Assembly: GCA_958295925.1 (NCBI GenBank)
Contig: CATQHL010000001.1
Coordinates: 1,375,753-1,439,752, forward strand
DNA length: 64,000 nucleotides
Direction of reading: 5' to 3'
Source: an uncultured Acidimicrobiales bacterium
Lineage (GTDB): Bacteria; Actinomycetota; Acidimicrobiia; Acidimicrobiales; CATQHL01
Under the pieces are notes generated by a model. That model did no database searches, was not told the origin of the DNA, and saw nothing but the letters and a program-made list of their open reading frames with translations. Made by a program: the position numbers and the translations under genes. Shown in pieces: positions 43,235-51,214 of the stretch (position 1 is the first letter of the stretch; each line of letters starts with the position of its first letter).

Positions 43235-44872
43235 GTGGGTGGCGGCATCTCCCTGGCGGTAGGCGCAGCGCTGGCCTCCGCAACTCTAGGGGACGGCAGG
43301 GTGGCGGTCTCCTTCTTCGGCGACGGGGCGGCCAACCAGGGAATCTTCCACGAGTCGCTCAACTTGGCCGCTATCTGGGGGCTGCCCGTGATCTTCGTGT
43401 GCGAAAACAACGGATGGGCGGAATCCACCCCGGTGTCCTACTCAACCAGCGTCGAGGACATTTCGCAGCGGGCCCTCTCCTACGGCATGCCAGGGGTTAC
43501 CGTCGACGGCTCCGATTATCTGGCTGTCCACCAGGCGGCTGCCACAGCCGTCGAGCGGGCCCGCCAAGGCGGCGGCCCCACCCTCATCGAGGCAAAGGTT
43601 GTGCGCATGCGAGGCCACTACGTGGGCGATCCGGAACAGTACCGGTCGCGCGAGGAACGTCGCTCAGCGAGGGGTGAAGACCCCGTTACACGTTTTCAGG
43701 AGGCTTCAGGCGTCGACCTGACCGCGTTCACGGCAGAGACAAGCATGGAGCTGGACAAGGCAGTCGAAATGGCCAGGGCCGCCGCCTGGCCAGATCCGTT
43801 GGAGGTAGGTCGCTACGTAGTGGACGAGCCCGCAGCGAAGCACTCCGCCACCATGCCCGCACCCACAGAAAGGGCTGGAACTTTCCGTCAGGCTGTGCAC
43901 GAGGCGCTCGCCGAAGCCATGCGGGCCAACACCTCGGTGATTGTGATGGGAGAGGACATCTCAGGAGGCTCCGGGCTGGGGCCCCCCCTCGAGGGGGCAA
44001 TGGGGGGCACATTCGGGGTGACAAAAGGATTGCTGGAGGAATTCGGGCCGGAGAGAGTCCGCGACACACCGATTTCCGAGGCAGGTTTCACGGGCGCAGC
44101 AGTCGGGGCGGCGGTGGCCGGGCTGCGACCGGTGGTGGATCTTATGTGGTCGAGCTTCACCCCCTACTGCTTTGATCAGATATTCAACCAGGCGGCCAAG
44201 ATGCGCTACATGTTCGGCGGGCAGACCGACGTGCCGCTGGTGTTGCGCATGGCCGCAGGAGCAGGGTTGCGTGCCGGCGGCCAGCACTCCGACACCCTGT
44301 ACTCGATATTTGCCAGCATCCCGGGAATCAAGGTCGTAGCCCCTTCCAACCCCTCCGACGCCAAGGGTCTGCTCTTGAGCGCTGTCGCCGACAACAACCC
44401 GGTCGTCTTCCTCGAGCACATGAGCCTCTATCGAACCAGCGGGCCTTTGCCGGAGGGAAGCTACGAGTTGCCTCTCGGCAGCGCCTCGGTCGTCAGGGAA
44501 GGCTCCGATGTGAGCCTCATCGCCGTGTCTGCAGGAGTCCCAATGGCACTGGAGGCGGCCGACCGCTTGTCTGACGAGTTTGAAACGTCGGCAGAGGTAA
44601 TAGACCTCAGGACGCTCTCACCTCTGGACGTCGAGACGATTAACGCCTCGGTGGCCCGCACCGGCAGGGCTCTGGTAATCGACGAGAGCCCGCCTCGCTG
44701 CAGCCTCGCCTCGGAGATCGCAGCGCTGCTGGCAGAATCCTGCTTTGGTCGATTGCGCGCACCGATCGCACGCGTCTGCTCCGCAGACACGCCCGTCCCG
44801 TTCAGCCCCCCTCTTGAAGACGCCTTCCTGCCCTCGGTGGAAAGGATTGTCCACGCAGTGCGGAGGATGTAG
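43235..44872 (+). CDS. 5'-truncated thiamine-diphosphate E1 alpha/beta fusion (2-oxoacid or acetoin dehydrogenase type)
   Basis: A 545-residue frame. Residues 1-200 are the C-terminal two thirds of an E1 alpha subunit, with the ThDP/Mg motif FFGDGAANQGIFHESLN ending in VCENN; residues from about 215 form a complete E1 beta subunit (VIVMGEDISGGSG, DTPISEAGFTGAAVGAAVAG, SNPSDAKGLL). The approximately 130-140 N-terminal alpha residues, which include the HRGHGH region, are absent: homology begins at NNIVGGG just before GTG 43235 and the frame is blocked by TAG at 43196-43198. Fused full-length relatives are near 690 residues. The product is probably inactive. No E2 or E3 gene is nearby. Confidence 0.8.
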   Translation: MGGGISLAVGAALASATLGDGRVAVSFFGDGAANQGIFHESLNLAAIWGLPVIFVCENNGWAESTPVSYSTSVEDISQRALSYGMPGVTVDGSDYLAVHQAAATAVERARQGGGPTLIEAKVVRMRGHYVGDPEQYRSREERRSARGEDPVTRFQEASGVDLTAFTAETSMELDKAVEMARAAAWPDPLEVGRYVVDEPAAKHSATMPAPTERAGTFRQAVHEALAEAMRANTSVIVMGEDISGGSGLGPPLEGAMGGTFGVTKGLLEEFGPERVRDTPISEAGFTGAAVGAAVAGLRPVVDLMWSSFTPYCFDQIFNQAAKMRYMFGGQTDVPLVLRMAAGAGLRAGGQHSDTLYSIFASIPGIKVVAPSNPSDAKGLLLSAVADNNPVVFLEHMSLYRTSGPLPEGSYELPLGSASVVREGSDVSLIAVSAGVPMALEAADRLSDEFETSAEVIDLRTLSPLDVETINASVARTGRALVIDESPPRCSLASEIAALLAESCFGRLRAPIARVCSADTPVPFSPPLEDAFLPSVERIVHAVRRM

Positions 44873-44945
44873 CACCCCCAACGGGATTCGAACCCGTGTT
44901 ACCGCCTTGAAAGGGCGGCGTCCTAGGCCTCTGGACGATGGGGGC
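44873..44945 (-). tRNA. tRNA-Glu(TTC)
   Basis: A 73-nt tRNA on the minus strand. Acceptor GCCCCCA with a G-T closing pair, anticodon stem CCGCC/GGCGG around CTTTCAA (TTC), T loop GGTTCGAATCC. Its 3' end abuts the stop codon of the convergent E1 gene with no gap. Confidence 0.95.
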
Positions 44946-44985
44946 GGATGACAAGAGCCTAGCCAGAGCCTCCCCAGCCTGAATT

Positions 44986-45519
44986 TCAGCCCGAGCCTGA
45001 GCCCGAGGAGACGAAATCGTCCAGCATCTGCTCTTGAAGGGCGGCGAGGGCTACATATGTTTTCTTATAGAAGGGGGCGGGCCTGCTGAAGGCGTCGTTT
45101 TTGATTCCTAACGGCGCCAAGACGGGTTCTTCCTCTCCGGTCTGCTTCGGAGACTTTTTGTGGCCCTGCGTCCTGTAGTCCAGAAACTCCCCGTAGATCA
45201 GGCGAATCACCGTAAGAGCCCTGATGCTCGCTTCCACCCGCTCCCCACTAAGGGATTCCGAATTAGGCAGATCAGCAAGGGCCTTGAGGTCTGAGAGCCG
45301 CCCGTTTGTGATGTCTGAGCCCACCAACTCATCAAACTTTGCCTGCTCCTCAGGGTCGCCTGGATGCGCCGCAGGGGTCAATTGACTGTTCAGGTCGCTG
45401 TCGTTCTCCAGCATCCCCAGGACTTCCTCGGCGCAGATCAATATCAAACTGCCCCAGTCTGAAGACAGCAAAGGGACGAAGCTGCCGTCGCCCTGACCTT
45501 CCAGCACTCGGTCGGTCAT
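44986..45519 (-). CDS. aosR: DUF2017 protein (AosR-like)
   Basis: A 177-residue protein of the DUF2017 family, identified by the mid-region LIRLIYGEFLDYRTQG, the C-terminal YKKTYVALAALQEQMLDD and its position directly downstream of clpS, a conserved actinobacterial arrangement. The mycobacterial member has been described as a redox-responsive transcription regulator (AosR) acting with sigma-H; whether this holds here is inference. No classical DNA-binding motif is evident and cysteines are few, with one in the LILICAEEVLG segment. The start is 50 bases after the clpS stop. Confidence 0.75.
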   Translation of the reverse strand: MTDRVLEGQGDGSFVPLLSSDWGSLILICAEEVLGMLENDSDLNSQLTPAAHPGDPEEQAKFDELVGSDITNGRLSDLKALADLPNSESLSGERVEASIRALTVIRLIYGEFLDYRTQGHKKSPKQTGEEEPVLAPLGIKNDAFSRPAPFYKKTYVALAALQEQMLDDFVSSGSGSG

Positions 45520-45569
45520 TCCGCGCCCTTCAATGGTCTGTGCTCATCGGCGAGGTGCTCATCGCCCCG

Positions 45570-45902
45570 TCAGCCACCCTGCTGCATTGTTGCCCAGAGG
45601 CCGTGCCTGTGGAGTTCCGTCACGTCCAATTCGGCTTTTTCCTTGCTTCCTTCCGACACGACGGCTTTTCCCTTGTTGTGAACATCGAGCATGAGTTTCG
45701 TGGCATGCTCTGTGCTGTATCCGAAGAGTTTCTGAAGCACATAAACCACATAGTTCATGAGATTCACAGGATCGTCCCAGACAATTACCTGCCAGGGGCG
45801 GTCGAGGCCAGTGTGGGCATGGGTGTGGCTCTCGAGTATCTCAATAGGGGCGATGGTGGTCATGGAAGCCTCGACGGTCATCGTACCTAAACCAGGCGTC
45901 AT
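45570..45902 (-). CDS. clpS: ATP-dependent Clp protease adaptor ClpS
   Basis: A 110-residue adaptor that delivers N-degron substrates to ClpC/ClpA-ClpP. The conserved core is [40 protein letters not shown] and the C-terminal [18 protein letters not shown] forms part of the pocket for the destabilising N-terminal residue. The ATG at 45902 overlaps the ctaA stop (ATGA, 45899-45902), so translation may be coupled to heme A synthase; an ATG at 45881 is an alternative start. It is followed by aosR on the same strand. Confidence 0.93.
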   Translation of the reverse strand: MTPGLGTMTVEASMTTIAPIEILESHTHAHTGLDRPWQVIVWDDPVNLMNYVVYVLQKLFGYSTEHATKLMLDVHNKGKAVVSEGSKEKAELDVTELHRHGLWATMQQGG

Positions 45903-46891
45903 ACTGAAGCCGGGGTTTCCTTTTTGGGGGCCGTCAGCGGTTTGCCGGGGGCGCTTCGCATTTCCGTCGCCACCGACAGGTTCAGCTGAATGACGGCTGC
46001 CCAAAGCAACATCGCCCCGGTGATGTGAATGCCCACCAGCAGCGCCGGCACACCGGTGAAGTACTGCGTGTACCCCACAAAGGCCTGGATGGCCACAAAT
46101 AGCAGCACTGCGCGGGCGGCTGGTGCGGAGTTGCTTCGCACACGATGCCGCCAGTTGCCCGACCCACGCTCGGCAAGAGCCCAGACGACGACCCCTAAGG
46201 CGGACGTGATCACCATCGCCGCTCCATGCCAGCGCGCCAGGGACGGGATGTGGAGGTCGAATCTTGGGGCGTTCTCGTCGCCACCGTGCGGCCCGGCGCC
46301 TGTAAGCAGGGTTCCCGTGAACAATGCCGCCGCCGCCGCCACAGCCAGGCTTGCCGAGCAGCGCCGCAACCAAGGCGAGGTTGCGCGGCGCTCGCCTTCA
46401 CGAAGATTTAGGGATGAATCCGCCATACCAGCCCTGTGGCGCAGCACCACGGCGTTTAATACCAACAGCATGGAAACCAGGAAATGCGCCGATACCAGCC
46501 ACGGGGAGAGGTGGGAGCCGACCACGAGCGCCCCCAGTGCCACCTGTACGGCCACTCCCACCACCAGGCCCATCGACCACCAGGTAAGGTCGCTGCGTCG
46601 CGGCCAGCGCAGAAACGACCCAAGAACGGCCAGAGCCACCGCAGCAGAGACCAGCCCTGTGACAACCCGATTGGTGAATTCCACCATTGCGTGGAATTCG
46701 AGGTCGGGCACCAGTTGGTTTTCTTCGCAGTTCGGCCAGTCGGAGCAGCCCAGGCCCGAGCCTGTTAGCCGGACTGCGCCTCCGGTCACGACGATGACAG
46801 CAAGAGCCCAGAGTGCAAAGACGGTTATTCGCCGATAAGTCTCAGGGGCGATACGAAAGCGAGACGGCACCGTCGGCATCATAGAAAACAT
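45899..46891 (-). CDS. ctaA: Heme A synthase
   Basis: A protein of about 330 residues with eight membrane helices, made of two homologous four-helix bundles. Heme-ligand histidines are visible in [33 protein letters not shown] and [10 protein letters not shown], and the cysteine pair typical of Gram-positive CtaA is in [13 protein letters not shown]. It oxidises heme O, made by CtaB, to heme A for the caa3 oxidase encoded on the opposite strand. The start at 46891 is preferred because GGAG lies upstream; a longer start at 46906 or beyond is possible. It diverges from ctaB over about 60 bases. Confidence 0.93.
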   Translation of the reverse strand: MFSMMPTVPSRFRIAPETYRRITVFALWALAVIVVTGGAVRLTGSGLGCSDWPNCEENQLVPDLEFHAMVEFTNRVVTGLVSAAVALAVLGSFLRWPRRSDLTWWSMGLVVGVAVQVALGALVVGSHLSPWLVSAHFLVSMLLVLNAVVLRHRAGMADSSLNLREGERRATSPWLRRCSASLAVAAAAALFTGTLLTGAGPHGGDENAPRFDLHIPSLARWHGAAMVITSALGVVVWALAERGSGNWRHRVRSNSAPAARAVLLFVAIQAFVGYTQYFTGVPALLVGIHITGAMLLWAAVIQLNLSVATEMRSAPGKPLTAPKKETPASV

Positions 46892-46953
46892 CGCGCTCGG
46901 CTCCATTGCCCGAAATCGGCCAAGAAACTCCCCTGGCTCGTACCATTGACGTG

Positions 46954-47841
46954 ATGTCTGTGAGCGAGGTGCGTTCCACTGAGCGGTCGAAGGCTGCCGC
47001 ATATGTGGCACTCACCAAGCCCCGCATCATCGAACTGCTCCTTGTTACAACCATCCCCACGATGATCGTGGCCGCAGCGGGAATGCCCTCTGCCTGGCTG
47101 GTTGTAGCCACCGTGGTGGGGGGATCTCTTGCCGCCGGGGGCGCCAATGCCCTGAACATGGTGATAGACCGCGACATTGACACGATGATGCAGCGCACCA
47201 GCGGCCGTCCGTTGGTGACCGGCGAGATCTCGCCACGGGCGGCCCTTGTATTTGCCGTCGTCCTGGAGTCCGCTTCGTTTGCCTGGCTGGCGCTCTTAGT
47301 AAACCTTATGAGCGCCGCCCTTGCGGTTGGCGCAACGCTGTTCTACGTGTTTGTCTACAGCCTCTGGCTCAAGCGGCGCTCCGAGCGGAACATCGTGATC
47401 GGCGGTGCAGCCGGAGCCGTTCCGGTGCTGGTGGGCTGGACTGCGGTCACCGGAACCCTTTCCTGGCCGCCGGTGCTTCTCTTTGCCTTGATCTTCTTTT
47501 GGACGCCTCCCCACTTCTGGGCGCTGGCTGTGCGCTATCGCGACGACTACAGCAGGGCCGGGGTGCCGATGCTGCCCTCTGTCGTTCCTCTGCGCGTGGT
47601 CGCCATTCGAATACTGGCCTACACACTGACGCTCTGGGGCGTCAGCGTCGCCTTTGGCCATGTGGCAGGGATGGGGGTTATCTATCAGGTGGCCGCCATG
47701 GTGTCAGGGGCAATATTCACAGGGCTTTCCATACGTCTCTTCCGAAGCTGCACGCACGAGGATGCGATGCGCCTATTCAGATGGTCGATTGCTTATGTGG
47801 TGGTACTCTTTGGCGCCATTGCGCTGGATCAGCTCCTCTGA
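46954..47841 (+). CDS. ctaB: Protoheme IX farnesyltransferase (heme O synthase)
   Basis: A 295-residue membrane prenyltransferase of the UbiA superfamily. The first aspartate-rich motif is NMVIDRDIDTMMQRT, followed by GRPLVTGEIS, and the second region is YRDDYSRAGVPMLPSV; HFWALAVRY is also conserved. It adds a farnesyl group to heme B. ATG at 46954 is preferred, with GTG at 46951 adjacent; no ribosome binding site is visible, so a leaderless message is possible. It opens the plus-strand cytochrome oxidase cluster and diverges from ctaA. Confidence 0.93.
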   Translation: MSVSEVRSTERSKAAAYVALTKPRIIELLLVTTIPTMIVAAAGMPSAWLVVATVVGGSLAAGGANALNMVIDRDIDTMMQRTSGRPLVTGEISPRAALVFAVVLESASFAWLALLVNLMSAALAVGATLFYVFVYSLWLKRRSERNIVIGGAAGAVPVLVGWTAVTGTLSWPPVLLFALIFFWTPPHFWALAVRYRDDYSRAGVPMLPSVVPLRVVAIRILAYTLTLWGVSVAFGHVAGMGVIYQVAAMVSGAIFTGLSIRLFRSCTHEDAMRLFRWSIAYVVVLFGAIALDQLL

Positions 47842-47994
47842 AGTCTTATTTCAACCCTTGCAGGCTCTCATGATGCTGCCGAGTGGGCTTGAGCCTGTAA
47901 AGTTTTCCGCTGAAAACACAGACTGCACCGGTTGTACAGAGGGTGCCCGCCCTTTCATCGCCGCACATCTCAGAGGCAGTCCAAACTCTCAAGA

Positions 47995-49713
47995 ATGACC
48001 TCCGAGCCAGCGACCACCCAAGACGCTTCTCCGCCCGCTCCCCCCCTCGGGGCACCGCGTGGCCTTGCCGGGCTGCTGTCTAGCGGCGACCACAAGACCA
48101 TCGGACGAATGTGGATCCTGAGCGCCCTGTGTTTCGGGGCTTTCAGCCTGGTGTGCGGCGTATTGCTGAACCTGGAACGCACGCAGACCCCGAGAATCAA
48201 CGTCTTCCTGGGGGAAGAGGCCTACTGGCAGGTCTTTTCGCTTTACAGGGTGGGGATGGTCTTCTTGTTTGTGGTGCCGCTATTCCTGGGGCTGGCTACC
48301 TGCGTGGTTCCCTTGCAGATAGGCGCCTCCTCCACTGCCTTCCCCCGCGCCGGCGCCGCGGCCTTCTGGCTCTGGCTTACCGGCGGGGTGATCCTCATTG
48401 CCGGCTGGGGTATCGACGGGGGATTGGCGCAGGGAGGCCGTCAGCGCTCTGTGGAGCTCTCGCTGCTGGCTTTTGCCATGGTGGTCGTGTCCATCCTGAT
48501 TGCTGTCGTGGTGCTGCTCACAACCATCTTCACCCAGCGCGCCGAGGGCATGAGCCTCACGCGTGTTCCCATCTTTACCTGGTCGATGCTGGTGTCCGCC
48601 GCCGTCTGGCTGCTCAGCCTCCCGGTGCTTCTGGCCAACCTCGTGATCATGTGGGTCGATCTGCGAGGAGTTGCTGCGGCCAGGTACGGCCTGGGCGAGA
48701 ACCTCTACGAGCAGGTGTCCTGGGTGTTTGAGCAGCCCCAGGTATTCGCCTTCCTGATTCCAGTGCTGGGGATAATCGGGCAGATCGTCCCTCTCGCCTT
48801 TGGGGCGCCCATGCGGAACTACCGCTTCGTGATGGTTCGCGTTGGCCTCGTCGGAGCTTTCTGCCTCGGCGTGGGACTACAGGGGTTCTTTAGCCCGAAC
48901 GCCCACACAACTCCCGTCTTCGTGGTCGGGGGACTCATTCTGGCGTTCTTGCTGGTGCTCGGCCCGATCACCCAGATGCCTCATCTCATCCGCAGTTCCC
49001 CAAGGTTGCCTGCTCCGACCTTTCATCTGGTTCTGTCCCTTGTGTCCATGGCCTTGATGGTCACGGCGGCCGCACTGGCGGTTATTCGCGTCCTCGGTGG
49101 CGCGGTCGGTTTCCTGCGCAGCTTCGACGCAGCCAACGAGTCCTGGCAGAACAGGCTTGATTCAGCCCTCTCCCCCCTCGACGATCTCTGGGGCAGCGCA
49201 GCCGGTGGTGCACTGCTTGACCTGGTCCTGGTAACCGCCGCCGCCGCGGCCATCGCCGGGATCTTCTTCTGGGCGCCGAAGCTGTTTGGAAAGACGCTGG
49301 CGCGCCCAGCCGGCTACTTCGCCCCTCCCGTCTTGTTAATTGGCGGCCTGGGCCTTGGAATCATCGGATTGGTGGCAGGATTCGTCGGTCAGCCCGACCT
49401 GCCTGGCAGACATTCCACATCCGCCGTGGCTCAAGGAGTCAGTCTGGTGTCATCTGCGGCCGCGATCCTGGTGCTTGTCGGCGTGGGCTTGGCGCTGATG
49501 GCGGCACTTCTCGGGGTGGTGGCGCTCTCTCGAGGGGCCTCAACGGAGGCAAACCCCTGGTCTGCTCATACTTTGGAGTGGGCAACGGCCTCGCCACCTG
49601 TCGTCTCGAACTTCGCTGTCGCCCAGAAGGTGCGGTCTATGACGCCTCTGCTCGATCAAGATCCCGTCGCAGATGATTCCGAAGCCGCCGTGTCGCAAGA
49701 GGAAATGAGTTGA
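47995..49713 (+). CDS. CtaD-like membrane protein lacking heme and copper ligands
   Basis: A 572-residue polytopic membrane protein that aligns along its length with cytochrome oxidase subunit I. Shared frame elements are VPLQIGASSTAFPRAGAAAFW, FFWAPKLFGKTL and NPWSAHTLEWATASPP. Every visible metal-site residue is replaced: the low-spin heme ligand in VFTMHG is Y84 (VFSLYRV), HPEVY of the copper/tyrosine site is Q247-P-Q-V-F251, the HH pair is absent, and AHFHYV is replaced by GALLDLVL. It cannot bind heme a, a3 or CuB as the genuine subunit does. The next gene starts inside its stop codon. A structural or assembly role is inference. Confidence 0.8.
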   Translation: MTSEPATTQDASPPAPPLGAPRGLAGLLSSGDHKTIGRMWILSALCFGAFSLVCGVLLNLERTQTPRINVFLGEEAYWQVFSLYRVGMVFLFVVPLFLGLATCVVPLQIGASSTAFPRAGAAAFWLWLTGGVILIAGWGIDGGLAQGGRQRSVELSLLAFAMVVVSILIAVVVLLTTIFTQRAEGMSLTRVPIFTWSMLVSAAVWLLSLPVLLANLVIMWVDLRGVAAARYGLGENLYEQVSWVFEQPQVFAFLIPVLGIIGQIVPLAFGAPMRNYRFVMVRVGLVGAFCLGVGLQGFFSPNAHTTPVFVVGGLILAFLLVLGPITQMPHLIRSSPRLPAPTFHLVLSLVSMALMVTAAALAVIRVLGGAVGFLRSFDAANESWQNRLDSALSPLDDLWGSAAGGALLDLVLVTAAAAAIAGIFFWAPKLFGKTLARPAGYFAPPVLLIGGLGLGIIGLVAGFVGQPDLPGRHSTSAVAQGVSLVSSAAAILVLVGVGLALMAALLGVVALSRGASTEANPWSAHTLEWATASPPVVSNFAVAQKVRSMTPLLDQDPVADDSEAAVSQEEMS

Positions 49714-50339
49714 CGACTACCGAGCATTCAGCACACGCGGCGGTCCAGCCGGAAGTGGTTCCAGCTGCCGTGCCCCCGCGCCGTCGCACCCTTCAGGTTG
49801 GCACTGGATTTGCCTCCGCCTGTTTGCTCATGTATTTCGGCGCCTTGCTGGGCATCTACTTGTCTGAGCGCGCCGACTTCCTGTCTGCTAACCAGGGGTC
49901 TACCTGGATTCCCGGCGGAGCCGTGCTCGAGCTCGCTTCCCCAACGGTGATGGCCTGGACGCTGCTGCTGAGCGTCGTGACCATGCAGTGGGCGGTGCGC
50001 GCCACTTCCCAGGCCGACCGCCGCCACATCCTTATTGCCCTTCTGGTTACCGCCCTGTTCGGCGTAGCCGTGATCAACCAGTTCGTCTTCCTTTTTCGGC
50101 AGATGGGCCTTGAGATTGACGATGGCTCGGTCGCGGCCCCGCTCATCTACACGATCACGGGCAGTTTCCTTGCCTTCCTTGTCATCGCCCACGTCTTCTT
50201 GTTCATCATGGCGGTGCGCGTACTTGCCAGCCCACAACCAAACGTCCACATCGACGGGATGTCGGCTGCGGCGCTGTTTTGGCACTCGATGGTCTTCATC
50301 TACTGGGTTCTCTGGATAGCCGTGTTCGTCACGAAATGA
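49710..50339 (+). CDS. CtaE-like (oxidase subunit III-like) membrane protein, divergent
   Basis: A 209-residue protein with five or so membrane helices resembling cytochrome oxidase subunit III. The ending FWHSMVFIYWVLWIAVFVTK parallels YWHFVDIVWILIFTIIYLF of the genuine CtaE encoded at 54636. The HGxHV motif of subunit III helix is replaced (AFLVIAHVFLF). TTG at 49710 overlaps the preceding stop (TTGA) and follows AGAGGA; its own stop overlaps the next ATG. It therefore forms a coupled pair with the ligand-free CtaD-like protein. Identification as a subunit III relative rests on helix pattern and the C-terminus. Confidence 0.65.
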   Translation: MTTTEHSAHAAVQPEVVPAAVPPRRRTLQVGTGFASACLLMYFGALLGIYLSERADFLSANQGSTWIPGGAVLELASPTVMAWTLLLSVVTMQWAVRATSQADRRHILIALLVTALFGVAVINQFVFLFRQMGLEIDDGSVAAPLIYTITGSFLAFLVIAHVFLFIMAVRVLASPQPNVHIDGMSAAALFWHSMVFIYWVLWIAVFVTK

Positions 50340-51214
50340 TTAAGCGGTTCCTTCCCAAGCTTCCTCGGAGTTCGGGGATGCTCACTCCCGGGTTCAAGCT
50401 CTTTTTCGGGCTTGGACTGCTCGCGGCAGCGGCAGCGGTTGTCTATGGGGTGGCTACCGGCGATCCCTCGGCTCCCGACTACCTGGGCGTCATCGACCGC
50501 TCCTCCTGGCGGGGCGTGTTCAGCCTTGGATGGAGGGGCGGCGTGGGAGAGCACACCGGATACGTCATCCTGAGCTTTGTGGCACTAACCGCCTGCGGGC
50601 TGGCGTGCCTGCTCGTGGCGTTCAGGGACGCCGATCCAAAATCGGTGGGAGAGTTGGCCCCCGACGCCAGAATCCCCCCCACGCAGGCTTCGCCGCGTCA
50701 CAGCTACTGGCCTGTTATCGGGGCGTTCTCCGTTGCATTGGTGGTGATCGGACTCGTGACCCACGCGGCGATTTTCTCCTCAGGGCTGATCTTGCTGGGA
50801 GTGGTTATCTTTGAGTGGATGGTCTCCGCCTGGGCCGACCGCTCCACCGGAGACCCTGCCGCCAACCGCAAGCTCCGCAACCGGGTAATGCATCCAATCG
50901 AGGTTCCCGTGCTGGGCGCTGCTGGGATTGCCGTGCTTGTTCTGGGAGGCTCCCGCGTGCTGCTTGCCGTGAGCGAATTCAGCGCGGTGTGGTTGGCCGC
51001 GGGCGTGGCGACCTTGATCTTGGTGGTGGCGGCCCTCTTCGCAGCGCGCCCGAAGATAGGAAAGTCCGCCGTCGCAGGGGTATTGGCGCTTGGCGCCGCA
51101 GCAGTGGTTGCTGCCGGGATCGTGGCAGCCGCCGCAGGCCCAGCCTCACACGGCGAACCCGGTTCAGAGGGGGATCACTCCGCCGAAGAGGTGCACGTGG
51201 AGGTTGCGGAGTGA
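50336..51214 (+). CDS. Membrane protein with subunit-IV-like segment
   Basis: A 292-residue membrane protein with about seven hydrophobic helices. SYWPVIGAFSVALVVIGLVT followed by a second helix and VIFEWMVSAWADR closely resembles the SYWPIILALGLPLLAYGLIF segment that ends CtaD at 54634, which is the actinobacterial subunit-IV-like hairpin. GDPAANRKLRNRVMHPIEVP is a conserved-looking soluble loop. The tail is acidic and His-rich (SHGEPGSEGDHSAEEVHVEV). ATG at 50336 overlaps the preceding stop (ATGA), and its own stop overlaps the ctaC GTG. It is probably a subunit or assembly factor of the oxidase; no enzymatic motif is seen. Confidence 0.6.
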   Translation: MIKRFLPKLPRSSGMLTPGFKLFFGLGLLAAAAAVVYGVATGDPSAPDYLGVIDRSSWRGVFSLGWRGGVGEHTGYVILSFVALTACGLACLLVAFRDADPKSVGELAPDARIPPTQASPRHSYWPVIGAFSVALVVIGLVTHAAIFSSGLILLGVVIFEWMVSAWADRSTGDPAANRKLRNRVMHPIEVPVLGAAGIAVLVLGGSRVLLAVSEFSAVWLAAGVATLILVVAALFAARPKIGKSAVAGVLALGAAAVVAAGIVAAAAGPASHGEPGSEGDHSAEEVHVEVAE

